A stretch of DNA of 8,175 nucleotides from Chloroflexota bacterium (lineage in GTDB: Bacteria; Chloroflexota; UBA6077; CF-72), in contig JAFAWJ010001004.1 of the NCBI GenBank assembly GCA_019242065.1, positions 1-8,175 of the forward strand, written 5' to 3'. Below the pieces are notes generated by a model. The model searched no databases and was not told the DNA's origin. It saw only the letters and a list, made by a program, of their open reading frames with translations. This document shows, piece after piece, positions 5,331-8,175 of the stretch (position 1 is the first letter of the stretch; the number at the start of each line of letters is the position of its first letter). A program made the position numbers and the translations under genes.

Positions 5331-7106
5331 CTACGTGAGCCACGCGTCGTTGGTCATCATGTAGTCCGCCAGATTCCACCGCACGCCGTGCACTTTTGCC
5401 GTTTGCATGAAGCGCGGCGCCGTGTTCGACCACGGCATCGCCCAGCTCTCATCCTGGATGTAGTCCATCCAGTCGGCATAGATCTGTTTCTGCCGGGCCG
5501 GGTCCGTCTCGTGCAACAGGCCATCCGTCAACTGCAGCAGGCGGTCGCTGCGGAAGCCACTCCAGTTGTTGAACGGGCTGTAATACACGTTGCCAGCAAA
5601 GAACCCTGGTCGCAGATTGCCGTACAGCGTCGCCGACGTGGCCAGGCTGGGAAACTTCGAGTTGTACGTCTGGTCGACAAACGTCACCGGCTCGGTTGGC
5701 TTGAGCGTCAGATCCAGCCCGATTTTGGCCAGGTCCTGCTGATAGATCTGCATGACGGTCGCGTAGTCGGTGACCGTCGCATTCCAGATCACCTCGAGCG
5801 GCGGCGTGCCCACACCGGACTGCTGGAGCAGCGACTTCGCCTTGTCGAGGTCGAACGCCACGGCCTGATCGCGCGCGGCGTCGTAGCCCGGATTGGGTGG
5901 TGCCAGTGGCAGCGTCTTGGGCGCGCCATACCCCAGCAGCACCGCGTCGGCCCAGCGCTGGCGATCAATCGCCGCGTTCAGCGCCTGGCGCAACGCCTTG
6001 TTGGTTGTCGGTCCGGCGTCATCCTTCATCTGCACGAAGACCAGGTTCGCACCGCCGCTGTACGCGTTGAAGGTCGTGACAAAGGTCGGGTCTTTCGACA
6101 AGCGCGCCACGTCGTGGATTGGGGGGGACAGGACCAGGTCGATCGCTCCGGCTTCGAGCTCGGTCATCATCGTCTGCGGGTCTTTGAAGATTTTGATCTC
6201 CACCCCGTCCAGGTACGGTTTGCCGGATTGCCAGTAGTTCGGATTTCTGGTCAACGTGAAGTGATCGCCCTGCGCATAGTCGGCGAACGTGAACGGGCCC
6301 GTGCCCGTCGGCTTGCCGGGACCGGACGCGGCGAATGTCACCGGGTCGATGATGCAGAGCAGCGACAGGGTGTCGAAGACCGCCGGCCAGGAGCGCTCCG
6401 CAAGTAGCACGGTCGTGTACTTGTCAGGCGTTTCGATGCCCGTCAGCGTCTGCGACATCCAGTTGTAGAAGCCGCCGCCAGCGACCTTCGGATCGCTGCT
6501 GACGCGACGAATATTCCAGGCCACGTCGTCAGAGGTGAGCTCGCGGCCGGTGTGCCATTGGACACCCTGGCGCAGACGCAGCGCGATGCGCGTGTATTTG
6601 TCGTCGACGTCCCAGCCCTCGGCCAGGATGCCCACGGGATTGAGTTGCGGGTCGAGTTCGACCAGGCGATCCCAGACCGGATAGATCGTGCTCTGACCGT
6701 TGAGGAAGTTGCCGTCGAGGGTCGGCAGGTCGCCCAGATTCCCCTGGCGCAGGATGCCGCCACTCCGCGGCTGGTCGACGGCCGCGACAGTGGCGCCTGG
6801 CTGGACCGTCGCAATGGGCGCCGAGGTCGAGCCGGACAGCGGCGGGCTGGTCGGCACGGGCTGGGCTGGAGATGAGGGCCGGCACGCGGCCACCAACGCC
6901 GTCGTCGCCGCGAGGCCGAAGAGGCGCAGCACCCCGCGGCGTGAAATGGCTCGCTCGCCGTGTCCAGTGGTCGCCATAGCCAGTTCCCCCAGACATGAGG
7001 GTATGTCCGCGAGCGGACAGGCGGCACATAGCTGGTGCTTATGGAGGCATATCGAGCAGCGATGGTCGGGCTGTGCGTGCGGGCAGCCATAATCAGATGC
7101 AGCCAT
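5331..7106 (-). CDS. ABC-transporter solute-binding lipoprotein, family 5 (peptide/nickel type), Tat-exported
   Basis: Read from the ATG at 7106 the protein has 591 residues. It contains a twin-arginine lipoprotein signal, ISRRGVLRLFGLAATTALVA then Ala-Cys, with Arg56-Arg57 and lipobox Cys75. A Pro/Ser/Thr/Ala linker follows (about 76-112), then a full SBP_bac_5 domain starting at SGGILRQGN. Family marks include LAEGWDVDD, LRLRQGVQWHTGRELTSDDV, GTGPF, RNPNYW, and ALRQALNAAIDRQ. It should sit lipid-anchored outside the cytoplasmic membrane and hand peptides or other organic solutes to a permease; no permease or ATPase gene is nearby. The start is uncertain. The ATG at 7106 has AAGGAGG five bases upstream and adds 43 residues rich in Cys and His before the signal. 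The ATG at 6977 (548 residues, GGGGGAA six bases upstream) gives a conventional signal peptide and leaves a 127-base divergent intergenic region. I favour 7106 because of the strong ribosome binding site and the ordered Cys pattern, at roughly even odds. Confidence 0.9.
   Translation of the reverse strand: MAASDYGCPHAQPDHRCSICLHKHQLCAACPLADIPSCLGELAMATTGHGERAISRRGVLRLFGLAATTALVAACRPSSPAQPVPTSPPLSGSTSAPIATVQPGATVAAVDQPRSGGILRQGNLGDLPTLDGNFLNGQSTIYPVWDRLVELDPQLNPVGILAEGWDVDDKYTRIALRLRQGVQWHTGRELTSDDVAWNIRRVSSDPKVAGGGFYNWMSQTLTGIETPDKYTTVLLAERSWPAVFDTLSLLCIIDPVTFAASGPGKPTGTGPFTFADYAQGDHFTLTRNPNYWQSGKPYLDGVEIKIFKDPQTMMTELEAGAIDLVLSPPIHDVARLSKDPTFVTTFNAYSGGANLVFVQMKDDAGPTTNKALRQALNAAIDRQRWADAVLLGYGAPKTLPLAPPNPGYDAARDQAVAFDLDKAKSLLQQSGVGTPPLEVIWNATVTDYATVMQIYQQDLAKIGLDLTLKPTEPVTFVDQTYNSKFPSLATSATLYGNLRPGFFAGNVYYSPFNNWSGFRSDRLLQLTDGLLHETDPARQKQIYADWMDYIQDESWAMPWSNTAPRFMQTAKVHGVRWNLADYMMTNDAWLT
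7004..7019. promoter_or_regulatory. Perfect 16-base dyad, candidate operator between the divergent genes
   Basis: TGTCCGC-GA-GCGGACA is a perfect inverted repeat with seven-base arms and a two-base centre, about 27 bases upstream of the alternative solute-binding protein start (6977) and 85 bases upstream of the luciferase-like gene. This position and symmetry suit a dimeric TetR-, GntR- or MarR-type regulator. If the longer solute-binding protein start is used, the dyad is inside its coding sequence (encoding part of CPLADIP) and could be chance. Confidence 0.35.
7083..7106. repeat. Direct repeat GCAGCCAT, two copies
   Basis: GCAGCCAT occurs at 7083-7090 and again at 7099-7106, one copy every 16 bases, and the second copy ends in the start codons of both divergent genes. 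It may be a half-site repeat or the trace of a small duplication that created an extra ATG for one of the genes. Confidence 0.3.
7088..7093 (+). promoter_or_regulatory. Possible -10 element for the luciferase-like gene
   Basis: CATAAT differs from the TATAAT consensus by one base and lies 11 bases before the plus-strand ATG, which would give a leader of only about five bases. This agrees with the lack of any ribosome binding site in front of that ATG and hints at near-leaderless translation. No -35 element is seen at the right distance, so the call is weak. Confidence 0.25.
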
Positions 7107-8175
7107 GAAGGCCTCCTTCTTCGTCAGTCTTCCGTACGGCCGACCGTCGGAGCCGGTCGTCAACTGGCCGGTCGCGAACCGCCTGTTCGATGCCGACCGC
7201 GCCGTGCAGGTCGTCGCCAGTCGCATGGACCACGTGGCCCTGGCCGACGAGCTCGGCTTCGACTGGATCGGCTGCGCGGAGCACCACTATTCGCCCGGCA
7301 GCCTGGCGTCGAATGTGAGCGCGGTCGCGGCGGCGATTACGCAGCGCGCGCGCCGCGCTCGGGTGTGCATCATGGGCGCGCTGCTGCCGTTGAATAACCC
7401 GGTCCGCGTCGCCGAGGAGTACGCCCTGGTGGATGCCATGTCCGGCGGACGGCTGGTAGCTGGTCTCCTGCGTGGCGCGCCCTACGAATACCTGGTCTAC
7501 AACGTACCGCCCGCGGAGTCGCGCTCGCGCTTCGAGGAAGCCTGGGAGCTGGTCGTCCGCGCCTGGACTGACACCGAGCCGTTCGGCTGGGAGGGCGAGC
7601 ATTACCACTATCGCTACGTCTCGATCTGGCCGCGGCCGATTCAGCAACCGCTGCCGCCCATCTTCATTTCGGGCTCCAGCAAGGAGTCGGCAGAATTCGC
7701 GGCGCGGCGGCACATCGGCCTGGGACTGGCGTTCACGAACCTGACGGCCGCCGCGCCGGCGGCGCAGTACTACTTCCAACAGGCAGCCGAACACGGCTGG
7801 CAGCCGGATCCAGACCAGGTGATTTATGGACACGTGCCGGTTTACCTGGCGGACACCGACGAGCAGGCCTTCGCGCTGGCGCGTCCGCGCGTCGAAGGCA
7901 ATCATCTGGTGCCTGGCATGGTGAAGGCGAATCGATTGGTCGCCGAGGCGGGCTTCTTCGGTCCGCGAAATCCGGATCTGCTGCGGCGATTCCAGAACAT
8001 GGGAGCGCAGGGGCCGCTCTCGCTGGAACAGCAGATCGAGCTCGGCACGCTGCTGTGTGGCAGTCCACCGACGGTGCTGGACCAGCTCCGCCAGATTCGA
8101 AGTGTGCTGGGCGCCGGTGTGGTGAGCCTCAACTTCGAGACCGGCGCCAGCGACGAGCAGACCGAGACGAACATG
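7105..8175 (+). CDS. Luciferase-like (LLM class) flavin/F420-dependent monooxygenase, partial at right edge
   Basis: An open frame of 357 codons without a stop, running off the window. It starts with MKASFFVSLPYGRP, the usual opening beta strand of bacterial-luciferase-like enzymes. It goes on with ADELGFDWIGCAEHHYSPG (the Glu59-His60-His61 motif near the cofactor site), SNVSAVAAAITQRARRARV, the loop NNPVRVAEEYALVDAMSGGR (113-132) with the following GLLRG, and RFEEAWELVVRAWT then WEGEHYHYRYVSIWPRP and PPIFISGSS. These (alpha/beta)8-barrel enzymes use reduced FMN or F420 to oxidise small organic compounds such as alkanesulfonates, aldehydes or heterocycles. The length already seen is close to a full family member, so only a short tail should be missing. 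The ATG is fixed by the conserved start and by an in-frame TAA at 7090-7092; it lacks a ribosome binding site. It is divergent from the solute-binding protein gene, suggesting shared control. The substrate and cofactor cannot be decided from sequence alone. Confidence 0.95.
   Translation, partial: MKASFFVSLPYGRPSEPVVNWPVANRLFDADRAVQVVASRMDHVALADELGFDWIGCAEHHYSPGSLASNVSAVAAAITQRARRARVCIMGALLPLNNPVRVAEEYALVDAMSGGRLVAGLLRGAPYEYLVYNVPPAESRSRFEEAWELVVRAWTDTEPFGWEGEHYHYRYVSIWPRPIQQPLPPIFISGSSKESAEFAARRHIGLGLAFTNLTAAAPAAQYYFQQAAEHGWQPDPDQVIYGHVPVYLADTDEQAFALARPRVEGNHLVPGMVKANRLVAEAGFFGPRNPDLLRRFQNMGAQGPLSLEQQIELGTLLCGSPPTVLDQLRQIRSVLGAGVVSLNFETGASDEQTETNM

Noticed and set aside
5167..5364. 65-codon plus-strand frame with a hydrophobic segment
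   Set aside because: No ribosome binding site, overlaps the 3' end of the solute-binding protein gene in antisense, and has no recognisable family.
5175..6407. 410-codon plus-strand open frame opposite the solute-binding protein gene
   Set aside because: Highly Arg/His/Gln-rich shadow translation in GC-rich DNA; the minus strand encodes a clear SBP_bac_5 domain.
7140..7150. Palindrome CCGACCGTCGG near the start of the luciferase-like gene
   Set aside because: It falls in codons for the conserved GRPSE stretch of the enzyme, so codon use in GC-rich DNA explains it.
7093..7905. 270-codon minus-strand open frame opposite the luciferase-like gene
   Set aside because: Shadow of the plus-strand gene, whose conserved start and EHH motif are clear; no domain recognised in the antisense.
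1..8175. CRISPR arrays, tRNA or rRNA genes, insertion sequences, integrases
   Set aside because: No regularly spaced repeats, no cloverleaf-like segments, and no transposase or integrase motifs were seen on either strand.

Overview
The window reads as a chromosomal segment of a GC-rich, free-living bacterium. The mix of genes (a Tat-exported lipoprotein of the family 5 solute-binding proteins with a Pro/Ser/Thr/Ala-rich linker, a phthalate-type Rieske oxygenase with a LigXa-like C-terminus, a split-barrel flavin/F420-binding protein, an amidase-signature hydrolase and a luciferase-like monooxygenase) is typical of catabolic clusters in Chloroflexota, Actinomycetota and related soil or marine lineages. 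Chloroflexota is my first guess from the style of the lipoprotein and the MutS-like remnant, but this is inference and not proven by any marker gene here.

Layout. Bases 1 to about 745 (minus strand) hold a heavily decayed MutS-like ATPase gene: conserved blocks are recognisable in three different frames, one block carries an in-frame stop, and the Walker A region is deleted. Bases 746 to 1374 contain no intact gene, only coding-like fragments on the plus strand, including a hydrophobic 42-residue piece that looks like the front of a small membrane protein cut off by the end of the amidase gene. From 1375 to 5041 (minus strand, transcribed right to left) lies a compact set: Rieske oxygenase, then after a 187-base gap a pyridoxamine-5'-phosphate-oxidase-fold protein, then a very small AtzG/GatC-like protein whose stop overlaps the start of an amidase (ATGA). 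After a 289-base gap with several hairpins comes a minus-strand ABC-transporter solute-binding lipoprotein (5331 to about 7106), and divergently on the plus strand a luciferase-like monooxygenase that starts at 7105 and runs off the right edge.

How the genes may work together. The solute-binding protein would capture an amide- or peptide-like compound outside the cell, and the Rieske oxygenase and luciferase-like enzyme would oxidise it. The amidase with its small partner would hydrolyse a C-N bond, and the split-barrel protein would handle flavin or F420 redox. This is a guilt-by-proximity reading; no substrate can be named. No Rieske reductase or ferredoxin and no ABC permease or ATPase gene is present in the window, so those partners must be encoded elsewhere.

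The most unusual points are: a Cys/His-rich cytoplasmic extension placed before the Tat signal of the solute-binding lipoprotein, preceded by a strong ribosome binding site; the resulting antiparallel overlap of the two divergent start codons in a CATG tetranucleotide; a 16-base perfect dyad in the same stretch; and the tiny amidase partner subunit that is easily missed in annotation.
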